Shown one piece after another: positions 41,931 through 53,895 of a stretch of DNA of 64,000 nt. Source of the stretch: Mesotaenium endlicherianum (lineage: Eukaryota > Streptophyta > Zygnematophyceae > Zygnematales > Mesotaeniaceae); NCBI GenBank assembly GCA_009602735.1, contig WELA01007625.1:21340-85339 (forward strand), in the 5' to 3' direction. The notes below the pieces were generated by a model that saw nothing but the letters and a program-made list of their open reading frames with translations, had not been told where the DNA came from and did not search any database. The position numbers were made by a program, and so were the translations under genes. Positions within the stretch are counted from its first letter, which is position 1, and each line of letters opens with the position of its first letter.

Positions 41931-44261
41931 ACGTTAAATCGACACTCAACAACTTCTTGGTTGACATTGTGTTGATCGTATAGTACTTGTTGACGATTAT
42001 TCTTCATTAAATAATAAACCAGAAAATTTGCTTCATCTGACCCACAATCAAAATACATCGGTTGGTAAGATACTTGAATAACTCCGTTAAGTCTGTCAAT
42101 CTTTTTGACAACAATGTGCTTGATTTTCCATTGCAACATTTGTGGAGGTTTATATGGTCTAAGCAATTTTGTTTAAGGACCACTAAAGTTGGAATATCAC
42201 GCTCACGGGTGATATGTTTCTCCACAATCCATCGAGTTGAAATATAAATAAGTCAGGTGAATATTAAAACCTTCGTGCAAACAACAACGTCGTTCATTTA
42301 TGGTCGGCTCATACAAAGTGATCGCATGACTGGCCATTCAGCGACGTAGTGAGAAGCAAAGCATTAATGTTAGAGTTTATCCATACATTGACAAATTTCT
42401 AGCATTGAGAAGACCATCACGAGAACAATTTGTCATTTTATTTTAGTTTACAAAACTTGCTCTAATTAGCCGCATAATCCCAACAATCTTATCAGCTTAG
42501 ATTTCAATCTCGAAGGGGGTCCATTTAAATTCTCACTCAGTGGTGATGGGACCCAATTCCAATGCCGATGTTGTCGACCAATTTTGGCCATTTACCCCTT
42601 TGCACATTTCTTAACTGCAATACACATATCAATCAACTTCCTGCCAAAGGTCTACCAAACGCTAGCTCTTCCTTGAAGAAGAACTATAGACCTCTTTGTA
42701 ATGCTAATAAGCAGCTTATTGCCCTACTATGGCTACTACTTTGTCATTAACTTCAGCACTGGTAGGAGGAGGGCGTCCTATGGAGTGTGTCGCTTGAGTC
42801 AAACTGAAGGATGGGCACAAATTTTAAACATGATAAAGTTTATCTCCAGTTGTCACAATTTCATCATCGAGTATGCCGTATGTTAGATTTTGCATGTGGT
42901 GTCTTGTCACTTCCTTCAACTAGAAGCTCACTCAATGCAACAAATGCAATGGAAGTGGAATCATATATACACTCATAAGTTATGCAAAAGTTTTTTTGCA
43001 TGATTTGAAATGTTTTGACAAACATTGCATAAGTTAATAGCATATACCATAGCTACTTATAGTACCAATATTATTCAGTCTACGTTTCCTACCGAGTATT
43101 TCACGAGATGGCACAATGACAACATAGGCTTGTCTCAAAAGAACTTCAATTCACAATGTCTCAAGAGAATGTGTTTACATCTCGAAGTTAAACATTCATT
43201 GTTCAAAACTTGGAACATTATTTAGTGTACGTGTAGCACGTCATAAGTGTCCATGGTCCTCTAATGATATGAGAACTTTACATGCAATCATTAACACTCG
43301 AACACTGTTGCGATGGTGCATGTGCAGTCACCAAAGATGAATAGAAGCAAACATTATTCTGCATTTCTTCCGCCTCATTTCGATATGCTTTCCTTTTGTC
43401 AAGTACTTAGAATATTGTTCCAACATTAAGTAGTGAGCATTTCAAAGTTACAAGATTGAAGAGATAAATGTGTTGTTCTAGGCTAGCTAAGGGGCTGTCA
43501 AGTTGGTACCACGTACAATCAAGAGAGGTAGTTGCTGGTGTTCGCTGTCTGAAGGCTGAACAACTCCAGTCTTCTAGTACGTCTCACATCCTGTCTATTT
43601 TGAAGGCATTTTCAGCGTGCAATGCTGCTAGAGTCGACTTGCTCAAATATATTCATTTTTAAGAACAATTTGTAGCATGATGACGTGCTTACCGACTTGC
43701 AAATAATTTCACGAGCGAACTCGAGGATGTACTTTGTGCAGCAGCGATAGCAAATTTAGGCAACTCAAATTTATGTTGCCTCCAAGACTCAATGATGTAC
43801 TATCTGACTCTAAATTAGTGGCAGTTCACAGCTACAATCACGTACCTACGGGGATGAAGGATCAGGGAGACGTGGAACTCTGTTGTCGGGTACCAATATT
43901 TAAACCGGTCAAAGAACCACAATTTTTAAGATGTAGTCGGGAACTTTGAGTAACTTTTATAAGCAATGTCTGGACTACAATGTCTGCTACAATATGCAAG
44001 GAGAAGACAACTTATTTACCCGAGCAGTGCTACACTTACCACGTCACACATAGAAGTCCAATGACAAAACAGTTTTATACTGTACATCTGCTTAACTCCA
44101 GTCAAATGCACATACTACAAGCTGCTTGAGCACAGTCGCGATGACCACAGTCGAGGGCAAAATATAGAGTCAAGAGAAATTCACAGGCATCTCAGGCTAA
44201 GATCCAAGCATTTTTTTTGTCGAACTGGTACAAGGTGCGCCTCGCAAAGGCTTTCAAGCTA

Positions 44262-47224
44262 TCAAGCTTCAACAGTCTTAATGCCAGCCCTCTTATCCCA
44301 CTCAGACGCTGACAGTGTGTCAGCCATTGACTCCTGGCCTCTCCATAGGATCTGCACATTGCAACAGACGGGGGAATGTAAGATCTACTTTCCACTTTAA
44401 CAAGAGGATGCGAGAGCGATGGCAGCTCGAAGGCTTGAGGAGAGGCGCATCGCCTGGCACGTCCAGCAAGTCCAGAAAACTTGCCGGTCCTTCCTACGTT
44501 GTTCTAGCAGGCTTCCCTGACACAGATAAATGCAGATGATCAATCGGCTGCAACCGCTGAGAGTAAGCAGAAAAGCGGCTTAGTGAGTGCCGTAGAAGCT
44601 CCCCCTGGCAAAATTCAGTCGAGAGAGAAACACGACGACATAAGTTCAACCACAATCGACTGCCCGGGGGTCAGCAGCGGCTGAGTGCAAGTACTCCTCC
44701 TCCTCTTCTCCTCGCGGTGGCACCGCGAGCACCCAAGAGCAGCACCCATCTTGAAGCCACTCGAGGATAACCTGCCCGTAAGAGCTTCTCGCTGTGAACT
44801 TACTACTCTGCATTTTAAGTGGCAGCCTAGCTTGCCTGCCAGCCTGGCGCTGAGCACTGGGCGACCCGTTGCGGTAGAGACAGGCGCTGGTAGCATATAG
44901 CAGGAAGCTAACAGGGCGAGAGCGCCCGCAGTGCGAGCCGGGCGAGTGGTGCGAGCAGCGCAAATAGTGCGAGAAGACCGCAGCTCGAGTCGGGTGGCCG
45001 GGTGGCCGCGTGTGCAAATGTGTGCGCGCGTTGCCTGCTGTGGGGCCGCGCGTACGTGAGTACGCGTTATGCGCTCAAGTTCTCGTGCAGCCGCTGGGTC
45101 ACGTGGGGCCCGCGTACGCGCGCAGCTGCTGGCAGTGGAATGTGTACCTTGTCGACTACGCCGAAGGTCATGGCTTGCCGGGGGTTCATGTAGAAGGGGC
45201 GCTCCATTTTTTTAGCCACCACCTCCTTGCTCTGCCACCCCACCCTCACGACCCGTCACAGATTCAGCACATTCCGGCTCATTCGGCTCATTCCGGTTCA
45301 TTCAGCACGGCAGCACAGCACCAGCTCTTGGCACGCCCTGCCCGCTTGGCACGTTCCGCACATTCAGCACGTCCAGCACAGCACCAAGCTTCAGCACATC
45401 CTGCACATGCAGCACACGCAGGACAAAGGGCACACACACTCTACCCGCGGCCACCTCACAGCCACTACTAGAAGAATGGGACAAAGCACTTCCTGCGCTT
45501 CCTCGGTTTCTCCCATGTGAGCAACTTCAGCGCGGCACCAGCCCTCTCACCACATTCAGCACAACGTGTGCGCTCTACCCCCACGGACACTAGGGGAAAG
45601 GGCACGAGGCACTCCTTTTGCGGGAGAGCTAGGATCGAGAGGACAGGGACAGATGCAATGAGCACCAGCACTGGTGCACTGGCTCTGGCGCTGCAACGGT
45701 TCAGTTTCCGCAGGGGAAGGGGCTCAGAGCACTCAGATCGTTGGACTTCTCCCATTACTCCATCTGCCAGCCCCTCCGCAGGCTCTGCAACACCCAATGC
45801 AGAGCCATGGGGGCTCATGCCAAGTCATGCAACCTCTCAAGGGGAGGACCCGTGGGTGACCGGCCGTTGCACCGCATCTCGTCCTGTAGGCCTGAAGTGA
45901 AGTAAACTCGCGTGATCGAGCCGCGCAAGAGGAAAACCATACCGCAGAAGGAGGCACCTCTGCTGGCACCTCCGCGCAACAAAGGAGAGAACCAGCGGGA
46001 GCCCGGGAGCAGGTGAGCAGGCAGGGGAGAGCAGACGAGTGGCCCCTCACACCCGGCACGCCGTGTTGCCGCTTGTGCAACTCTGAAGCGCGCAACGACG
46101 TGTCGTGGATGGGTAAAAGACATATCAATTGTACCCCGCAGCAAGGGGGGCGCCGTGAAGTACGGGGAGAAGCAGGGGAGGAGGGAGCAGGAGCGGCAGC
46201 GGGAGCGGGAGCCGATCTAAGAAACGACAAGAAGTTTGACTGAGGGCTCCCATTCAAACAGTAGAGGGGCTGAAGTGTGTGACGGATGGTGATGGGCCCG
46301 TCACTCTCCTCACACGTCATCAGTCCAGGGCAGGGCCGTGAACCGGAGCCGCACACAGGCTCCGTCCCCGTGCCCTACAAGGACAGAAGTCACGTGCGTG
46401 GGCAAGCCTCCAGGAGAGCAAAGAGGGAGAGGGAGAGGGACGAAAGGGAGGGGTAGGTGGGGGGTGGGGGTGGGGGGCGTTGCAACTCACCTTGCCCGTG
46501 TGGCGCGCTAGCAGCTTCACGAGTGTGTCGCGATTGTGCGCCATCTGCCACCACAGCTCGCAGGAGCCCACAAACAACGAGGAGGAGAGGAGAAAAGAGA
46601 AGGAAGAAGGAGGAAGTGAGACCAAAGGGACGTCAGTCAACCAAGTGGACAGCTGGCATCGCACCAGAACGCCTGCAGACTAGCCCGCTCCTCCTGCACA
46701 TGCTGAGGCGGGAGACCAGGTGACTTTGACAGGCAGAGGCCCCCTAAAAGAAAGGGCAAGCACACGCACAGGGCTTCAGACAGCTTTCTTGCACTTGCAC
46801 AGTGCGTTGGTCGTCGTTCACCTCCCACAAATAAGGCACGCGGAAAGCAAACGCAAAACAAACGGAAAGGACGCAGACAGTGGGTGGATGCAATGTGCTT
46901 TTCCTCGACTCCAAATGCCTCCCTCTCCCTCTTCCTCTCCCCCCCCCTCCCTCCTCCCTCCGTCCCTCCCTTGAGAGCACGCGCTACAACACTCACTACG
47001 CGTGCATGCAAGACCTCCAATACCAAATCAGCAGCATACCAAGAATGACTAAGGAGGCATGCTCCTCGCGGAGCTCTCTGCCTTTCAGGCCAAGCCCAGC
47101 CCAGGGGGGGGTTTGGAAGGGTTTGAGGTCAAGGCCGACAAGCGGACCTCCTTGGCTCGGAGGCTGACGTCAAGGGCCGACAGCTGTCCCGTCCCTGGCA
47201 GGCGCGGCTGCTGGATCATGGCTG

Positions 47225-47263
<39 letters not shown>

Positions 47264-50200
47264 TCATACCCGAGTCTCCTCGTTGAGATTTCCCATCCCC
47301 ACGTTAAAGTCGCCATTTGAGACCCCCATACCTGCTCCCGCTCCCACTCCCACTCCCACTCCCACTCCCACTCCCATCTCCTTCACCGCTTCCATTCACT
47401 CCCATCCACGTCCACATTCTACGTCCCCCATTCCCCATCCCCATCCCCATCCCCATTCCCCATCTTCATCTCGACCCACACCCACACCCCCATGCACACC
47501 TCCATCCCCATTCCCATCCCCATCCCCATCTCCGTCCCCCAACTTCATTCCGCATGTAGGCACGCAAAGGAGGTGGGCTTGGCCATCGCCTCCACAGAAG
47601 CGACGGGCTTCATGCTCGGCTGCTCAAGGACAAGAGGTGCAGCAACCCTGATGGGCAGGCACACACTAGAGGGCGATGCTTCCCCGGGCCGCTGCCCTGG
47701 CGACGCCCGGCGGGTCTGCCCTGAGATGCCGCACCACAAGGGTGACAAGAAGAAGTGCACGCAAGCGGGCAGGCGCGCGTGCCTGCCTGGCCCGCAAGCC
47801 TGACCTCTCGCAGGGCAGCGGACTGCGCTCGACCAACACCACGCAAGCGAATTCTTCTGGCCGGACAAGGAGCACGCGCAGGACTGCGAACTGCGAACTG
47901 CAAACTGCAAACCTCAAATCGCGAACCGCGAACCACGAACCGCTGACCGTGAGCAACTCATCGACAGGGCGCAGGAACGTGAGCCCCAAGCCGCGAACCC
48001 TGCGCGCTCAAGCGTGAGCCGCTCATTGATCAGGGCATGCTCCTCCGACCCGAAGAGGGGCTCGCGTGGCGGCCTACCAGTGGCGTGGGGCAGCATGAAG
48101 CGCCGGCCCTTCCTTCCGCACGCCAGCAGCAAGCACGCCTGCCCGATCGCGGCCCCAACTCCGACGGTCTGGATCTGCACTCACTCAGTTCAGATTTAGC
48201 CCAAGGAAAGAACATCACAGAGCCACAAAGAGCGATTAGGTTGGAGCCAGTCAAGCTGAGCACCGGTGACTGGCACCCGGTCTGGACCTGCAGGCACACT
48301 GCCTCGCTGTGGCAAATACCCGCGCAAGGGTCACGTACACTACACACGAGCTGGAACAGCCCCCTCATGTTTCACAGCGACGACAGGAGGCAGCAGCTCG
48401 GCGCATTCGCAGCGCAGACTCGCCCATCCTCCGCCTTCTCACACAAAACAGATCCAAGAGTGGTGTGCACTGGCACGAACCATGCACACGCTGCCAATTT
48501 TCACAAGTGCTAGATGTGAGTCGCACAAGGTGAAGCCACACAGCCCCAGAGCTGAGAGCCCTGACTGAGCCCAAATGGTGCTCGATGGTGACCGACAGAT
48601 GAGCATGCAAGCCACTTGGCGAGCCGAGAACACATATGAAGGTCACAGGTGAGCCGGTGTCCTGCGGCACAGCTGTGCGCTCAATCTCGCAACAGCCCCC
48701 TCAATCTCAGTCGCACGTCAAGGCAGCCGCCCTATCTCATCAAGCCATCCATATCATCCTTCACATGCACCAGTCTGTGAGGAGACCTTCCGTCCCATTC
48801 GCTCGCCAAGCGCCAAGCAGACCCTTCCTCTCTCAATGAGCCGCCACCATTCAGCCATCTGTGTTTGTCTCTCGCATGCACGCCACCAGTGCGTGAGGAC
48901 TAGAACTCGACAAGAAGAGATGGAGACAGCAAGCTTGCTGTCAATCGCAGATGAAGTGCGGACCCAGCGAGCAGCGCAAGGCACGCCAAGGAGGACCAGC
49001 GCCTGCTTGCAAGTTCATAACTCTATTCAGAGAAAGGCAGAGACATTTCCAGTGCAGGAAGCTGTGGACGAAGGGGAGGGGGCGGACCGGGGAAAGGGGA
49101 TGGGGGNCAGTGACTCCGTCATGACTCGCGGGAGAGAAGGAGAGTGCAGGAGAAGATTTGTGGCAGTACCTCGTTCGTGATTTGCATGAGAGAGTCGTAG
49201 ATGCAGAACCCCTCGGACTCCATGCCCACCTGCATGCATGCCCCTCCTAGATAGCATCATGGCAAGCAGCTACAAGGAGCAACATGACAGGTTGCAATGA
49301 TAACTTGAACCCCAGGGGATTGCAGACACCTGCCCCCCATCCTGAAGCATACTCATGTTGAAGCGTAGCGCCCAGTCTATGACATGCTGCACTACGACAG
49401 TCCCTACTCAATTCTTTGCCCTCTTTTACTCGACAAACAGCTCACCAAATAAGACACCCCCCTCTCTCCCCCTCCCCGCCACCCCCCCGGCGAGTTGCTT
49501 CCATACATCTTCCTACAGTAGTCAAGGCCAAAGCCTGAGACTAAGGCAGGCAATTCTTCCACTCTATACCAGGCATATAAAGATCAAATAAGCTGAAAGA
49601 TGAGGTCATGACGTGGATCACTTACCGTCTCTCCATCTGCACGTGCTGTTCCTGTGGAGTTGAGGTAGACGTAAACTGGCAAGCGAGGGTCTTGGTACTG
49701 AAGGTAGAGAGCTTCAGCTACAATAAGCTCTGTCACCGCAGGCACAAGCTGTCCCACCCTCGCCCCATCTTTGATATCAGAAGTTGTACTAAAGCTAGAG
49801 GTCACCACTCAACGCTACAACCAGGTCCTATGTAAATCCGTTACTCAAGTGCCACCTCAAGAGTGCAATACCGGAGATTATACAACTGAAAAACCGTATG
49901 AAAATTCAAGACGTCTCCTGCAGCCTACTTATTGTCTCCTTACACGTGAAGGTATATACCTGGATTTACACGTGACCTGATGGGCAACAGTGAAAGTACT
50001 TTCATCAACAGGCATGTTGGAAACAGGTTGAGTGCCTCTGTCCCATGCATCATGCCTCATTGACAATGTCAAGAGGAGGCAATTACCGGCATGCCAATGT
50101 AGATTATCCTACTGTTGAGAAGTAGGGATGGAAGGTCAGGGGGGGGCCTCCTCGTCTTATGCTGTCCACCTCCTCCACCCCTCTCTACTTGAGCAGGTGC

Positions 50201-50593
50201 ACTCATCTGCCACTCTGCATGCTTTGCAGCAGCTATGTTTAACAGAGGAGGATCGTCATATATGCCTTTAGACGCCTCAAACAACTGTTCTTTACCTTCT
50301 TCGGAACGTGCTGCTTCTGCAAGAAAGGGCAAGAACTTATCCTGGGAAGGGGGAAAGAGGAGGCTTCCATTCTTCCTCGATACCAGTGACATAGTCACTC
50401 TTCCTTTGACTCCACAAGAGTGGATTTTAGAACCCATAAAGCGCTTTCCCGTTTCTCCCCGCATGAATCCCCCAGCCGGACCCACAGGACAAGAGCGAGA
50501 GACAAGCTCCGCATCCTTCTGTAAGGAGGAGCAACCTGCGGCTCTGCAGCTAATCAGAAGGCCCGTGAAGCCAGCAGTCAAGGCTGCGGCCAT
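44262..50593 (-). CDS. CLPR1: Plastid ClpR1-like non-catalytic Clp protease subunit
   Basis: Eight exons on the minus strand: 50593-50087, 49748-49626, 49229-49170, 48174-48078, 47221-47148, 46544-46491, 45231-45148, 44351-44262. They sum to 1089 nt, exactly in frame (362 aa), all with GT-AG introns. Exon 1 supplies a transit-peptide-like N-terminus, then PPPDLPSLLLNSRIIYIGMP. Later exons give LVPAVTELIVAEALYLQYQD, VGMESEGFCIYDSLMQITNE, VGAAIGQACLLLACG, MIQQPRLPGTG, NRDTLVKLLARHTGK, KKMERPFYMNPRQA and ILWRGQESMADTLSASEW. The ClpP catalytic Ser, His and Asp positions read Gly (IGQ), Gln (MIQQP) and Pro (ERPFY), as expected of ClpR. It is a structural member of the stromal ClpPR core. ClpR3 and ClpR4 fit less well. 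The promoter is shared with TFIIE-beta. Confidence 0.93.
47228..47262. repeat. (CA)n microsatellite in a ClpR1 intron
   Basis: An uninterrupted ACACAC run of about 33 bp, a few bases upstream of the acceptor of exon 5 (47,221). On the transcript strand it reads (GT)n just ahead of the AG, occupying the polypyrimidine-tract position. Confidence 0.95.
47330..47540. repeat. CCCATC/CCCACT minisatellite in a ClpR1 intron
   Basis: Runs of CTCCCA (47,338-47,375) and CCCATC (47,430-47,530) units give pyrimidine-rich low-complexity DNA, purine-rich on the transcript. It creates artefact Pro/Thr ORFs that are not genes. Confidence 0.9.
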
Positions 50594-51436
50594 GTCTCCA
50601 AAATTTCCTTTCAGGTATACGAGGTGCTTGTTTCCTCTTCTAAGATGCTATATCGTGGAACAGACGCCTAAAGCAACGCTTCTAGAAAGCAACGAGCTTA
50701 GGATGCAATATAAACACAAAACTAGGTGCGGGCGATCTTGAATGCTGCTTGAATGCCCCTGTTGCGACCAGACACATCGCCACAAAAGAAACTGCGCGCG
50801 TCATCAAAGTCGCCTGAAATCGCAGGAACGAGCTTCGGGCAGCTATTTTCGCAGCTCCGAGCGGTGGTACCGACGTGGTAGAGTCGCCGGGTGCGTGTGT
50901 GTGCGAGAAGACTCGGGATCATGTCGCCCCTCATCACCACGGAGAAATTGTGCTATGATGGAGAGGACGACATCGTTCACTGAAGCGTTTTCATCGTGTA
51001 TCGTAACGTTTTCTAATTCTATCGCGCAAGGTAATAGCGATAGTTTTATGATAGAGCTTGGCTACTCCACTTAGAATACCTTCGACAACAGCAAAGTGTT
51101 GATGGCCGCAAGAAGCCTCCGTATACCACAATGACAGGACGTGTAGAAGCTTCTCGTGATTTAGAGGTTTGCTAATATATTGGTGTAAGTCTGAGCATTC
51201 TCAACATCCTTTGACGCTGATAGCCCATTCACGCTTCCTTTTTCTCCTGTGCAGCTTCAGGCCCACCTTTTCCAGGTGTAATAATTGCTTATTCTTTCAG
51301 TGATTATTCCATCTTGCATTTTGCTTCATGATAGGGATAGGAGGGGCGAACCTTCTTGAACTGGCACAGCAATTCGTGCAGATTACACTTCAGTAAGTAG
51401 TCGTAACTGCAGAAAACTACAAGGAAGGCACTCAAG
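50594..51436. promoter_or_regulatory. Shared divergent intergenic region (ClpR1 / TFIIE-beta)
   Basis: An 843-bp gap between the ATG of the ClpR1-like gene (minus) and that of TFIIE-beta (plus). It must hold both promoters and 5' UTRs. No convincing TATA box or named motif was picked out by eye, and the short ORFs here look accidental. Confidence 0.6.
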
Positions 51437-53431
51437 ATGTTGAGTGAAAAAAGGGCACAGTTTATAAAGCAGCAGGAGAAGCTGCAGCGTAGAACTGCTC
51501 AAGATGCTGCTGCTGCATCGCGGGCCAAGCAGGGAGCGCCTGCCGCTCAGTCAAACCCAGCTCGAAAACCACCGCCTGCACAAGCTTTGCAGGCACAAAA
51601 CTGGTTACTGGATCAGGATAAATATGCCGCAATGATTAGTGTAAGGAACCTGCCAGTGGGAGCAAAAGTGAAGAAGGTTATCGAGCACCTCTTCCTTGTA
51701 AGTGTCCCTGGCCTTCACGATGATTCCATTCTACGATCTTACTGCCAGGTAGTGCAGCTGAGGTTAGTGGATCTAGTGGGAGGGCCTATTTATGGTCTCT
51801 GGGGAGGGTGGTCAATATTACACCTCATTGTGTATTGGTATTCACGAAGTCTACAAACAATGTATCATGCTGGAAATGTCTCTGAACAACTTTATTCTTT
51901 GTTTGTGTTACAACGGGCTGGAAATTGCAAATCACGTTGTGTATAACATCAGTAGCAGAGGTATTATTAGGCCTTTCCATTCACAATAAATTACCAAGAG
52001 GAATGTGTTTTCGCTGGCTCTTGGTATGCATAGGCTGACCAAGTTGACGGCTTTTTTCATGTGTAGCGCAGCAGACTCTAAGAGCTTCCAGCTTTAATAT
52101 ACTCGCATCGTGTGTTGTGCCCTCCATAGGACCGGAAGCCTATGACTGCAAAGGAGATTGAGGACTACACATTTGTAGACGTTTCAGCAGACAGTGAGCT
52201 GCAAGAGCGGTTAAAGAACAACCCCAAAATTGCATTCACTGGCGATGCATATGTCTACAGGGTAAGTGATGGATCTGATCTCTTCTCTTCTGTCATCAGG
52301 CTTGACCGTACGTCGCTATGCTATTGGTGGTTTGGAAAAGAACGTGCGCACACTGCACGCAAGTGTGGACTGTTGTTTGGCTGTGGACCACCTTTCCTCC
52401 GGACAGACCGTATTCAGCTCTTTGTGTATTCGGCTAACGATGGATAGGTTTTGTGCTGCCCGATAACTTTGGTGCTCGTAGGCCTGATTTGCCCCCATAC
52501 ACTGAAAACCAGGAAGGGGGGTCACACTTGTGGCAGCTGTCAGTCATTGCTAATTCTGCTGAGTGTTCCTTCAAGCCTTGTTCTTCATGCCGATGGGAAG
52601 TGGTGGCCTAGCTTGTGTTCTTACAGGTGCTGTGCACGGTTTCTGGTAGTGGATGTCCAGCTTGCATATTTTGGAGGCTGTTTTGCTGCAACATAAGCTT
52701 GACGGGCTGGTGCTTGTTTGTTCAGGCAAAACACGAGCTTGCAGGAAAGGACGACCTTCTACGCCTTATAAGGAGTCACAAGGATGGCATCCCCATGGCA
52801 GATGTGAGGGATGCATACGACGCGGTCGAGACACATGTGCAGGTACTTGCTTTTGCAGCTGCTTCCATCTCTTCTCCCGTAAATTTTTCTTCATAGAGCT
52901 GTTGTCTTCCCCCTTTCTTCGGAGGCTGCTGACAGGGCTCTGGCTTACCTCTATGGGCAGAAGCTACCATGAGCTTACTTTGTTCGAAGGCCAAGAATTT
53001 CAGAAAGGATCAGAGTTGATGCATCTTGTTGCCGCTTCTTTTGAAAAAGTTATTCAGGTGCTATTGTCCGTCTTCTGTTGCAGGAAGTTAGGGCGGCTGG
53101 GCAGGTGTGGGTGTTGGAGAACAGGGAGTCGAAGGATGTGATCCTGTATCCAAATGATCCCAAAGTCGTCATTCACGTTGACGACGATGTCAAGCAGCTG
53201 TTTTTGGGCGTTGAGCTACCCAGAGAGTTCACTGATCTTGAAAAGACTCTAGAGAAGGCTGGGATGACACCGACGACTAACATAATAAGGAGGCGGCTGC
53301 AAGCAGGTCTATCACACGTCCAGAAGCCCAGCCAGAAGCAAAAGAAGCGCAGAGAATCCAAGAGGACCAAGTACACTAACAGCCATTTGCCTGAACTTTT
53401 TCAGAACATCCAGATGCCACCAGGTTTATGA
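51437..53431 (+). CDS. Transcription initiation factor IIE subunit beta
   Basis: Four exons: 51437-51697, 52130-52261, 52726-52842, 53084-53431 (858 nt, 285 aa plus stop), all GT-AG. TFIIE-beta joins TFIIE-alpha in the RNA polymerase II pre-initiation complex and helps load TFIIH. The N-terminus has a charged helix (KRAQFIKQQEKLQRR) and a Pro/Ala linker. The first winged helix is LPVGAKVKKVIEHLFL...ERLKNNPKIAFTGDAYVYR; the second is DDLLRLIRSHKDGIPMADVRD to GQVWVLENRESKDVILYPND. Next come VHVDDDVKQLF-type (here IHVDDDVKQLFLGVELP) and the basic C-terminus KKRRESKRTKYTNSHLPELF, diagnostic of plant TFIIE-beta. Length matches the family. Start is the first ATG of the conserved frame. Confidence 0.95.
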
Positions 53432-53895
53432 CCCTACGTTGCTAGACAGTACATCTAGTTGCTTATCTTCTTGTATATACTACCAACGCATGCACAATGT
53501 ACATTATTTTCCCATCATGAACATTACTTGTGCCCAATAATCTCAAGGCTGTCGCTTTAAAGGGCACATGCCTTTTCTTCTAGAAACTGGCCTTAGCCTG
53601 CAATCATATCTGAAGGTCCTTTGATTGTACGCCCGACATGAAATGAAAGATGCTTTGAAGTGTCAAAAGCTACTCTTTACAAGGCCAAAGACTGGTCCAA
53701 GCTGGTAGCAGCCTACTGTTGACCACATGATAGCACCACTATCAATCAATTCGGAGTGACCTCCTTGAAACAGTCACACAATCAAAGACAATACATTGCA
53801 CCTAATTCTACCTGTCTTCATCCAACTTGAACCTAGCTGCCTGAGTCCTCAAGAACTTTCCCTGCATCTTATACGCATTATGCGTGACAATATAT
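53432..53895. other. Convergent 3' region between TFIIE-beta and LBD
   Basis: A gap of 464 bp containing both 3' UTRs. No other gene seen. Confidence 0.7.

Larger units (their letters stand above)
40701..44261. other. AT-rich region without a recognisable gene
   Basis: Several ORFs of 60-186 aa occur on both strands (for example plus 41,132-41,692 and minus 41,894-42,166), but none has a family signature and they lack codon-bias support. Contents I can name are a 41-bp tandem duplication at 41,721-41,802 and a partial MITE arm at about 41,870-41,930. This is the transition between the transposon nest and the genic region. Confidence 0.4.

Noticed and set aside
44615-45017. ORFs between ClpR1 exons 7 and 8 as a gene
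   Set aside because: They lie inside an intron whose flanking exons join exactly in frame, and they have no family signature.
47283-47651. Pro/Thr/His-rich ORFs of 80-122 aa
   Set aside because: Produced by the CCCATC/CTCCCA minisatellite within a ClpR1 intron.
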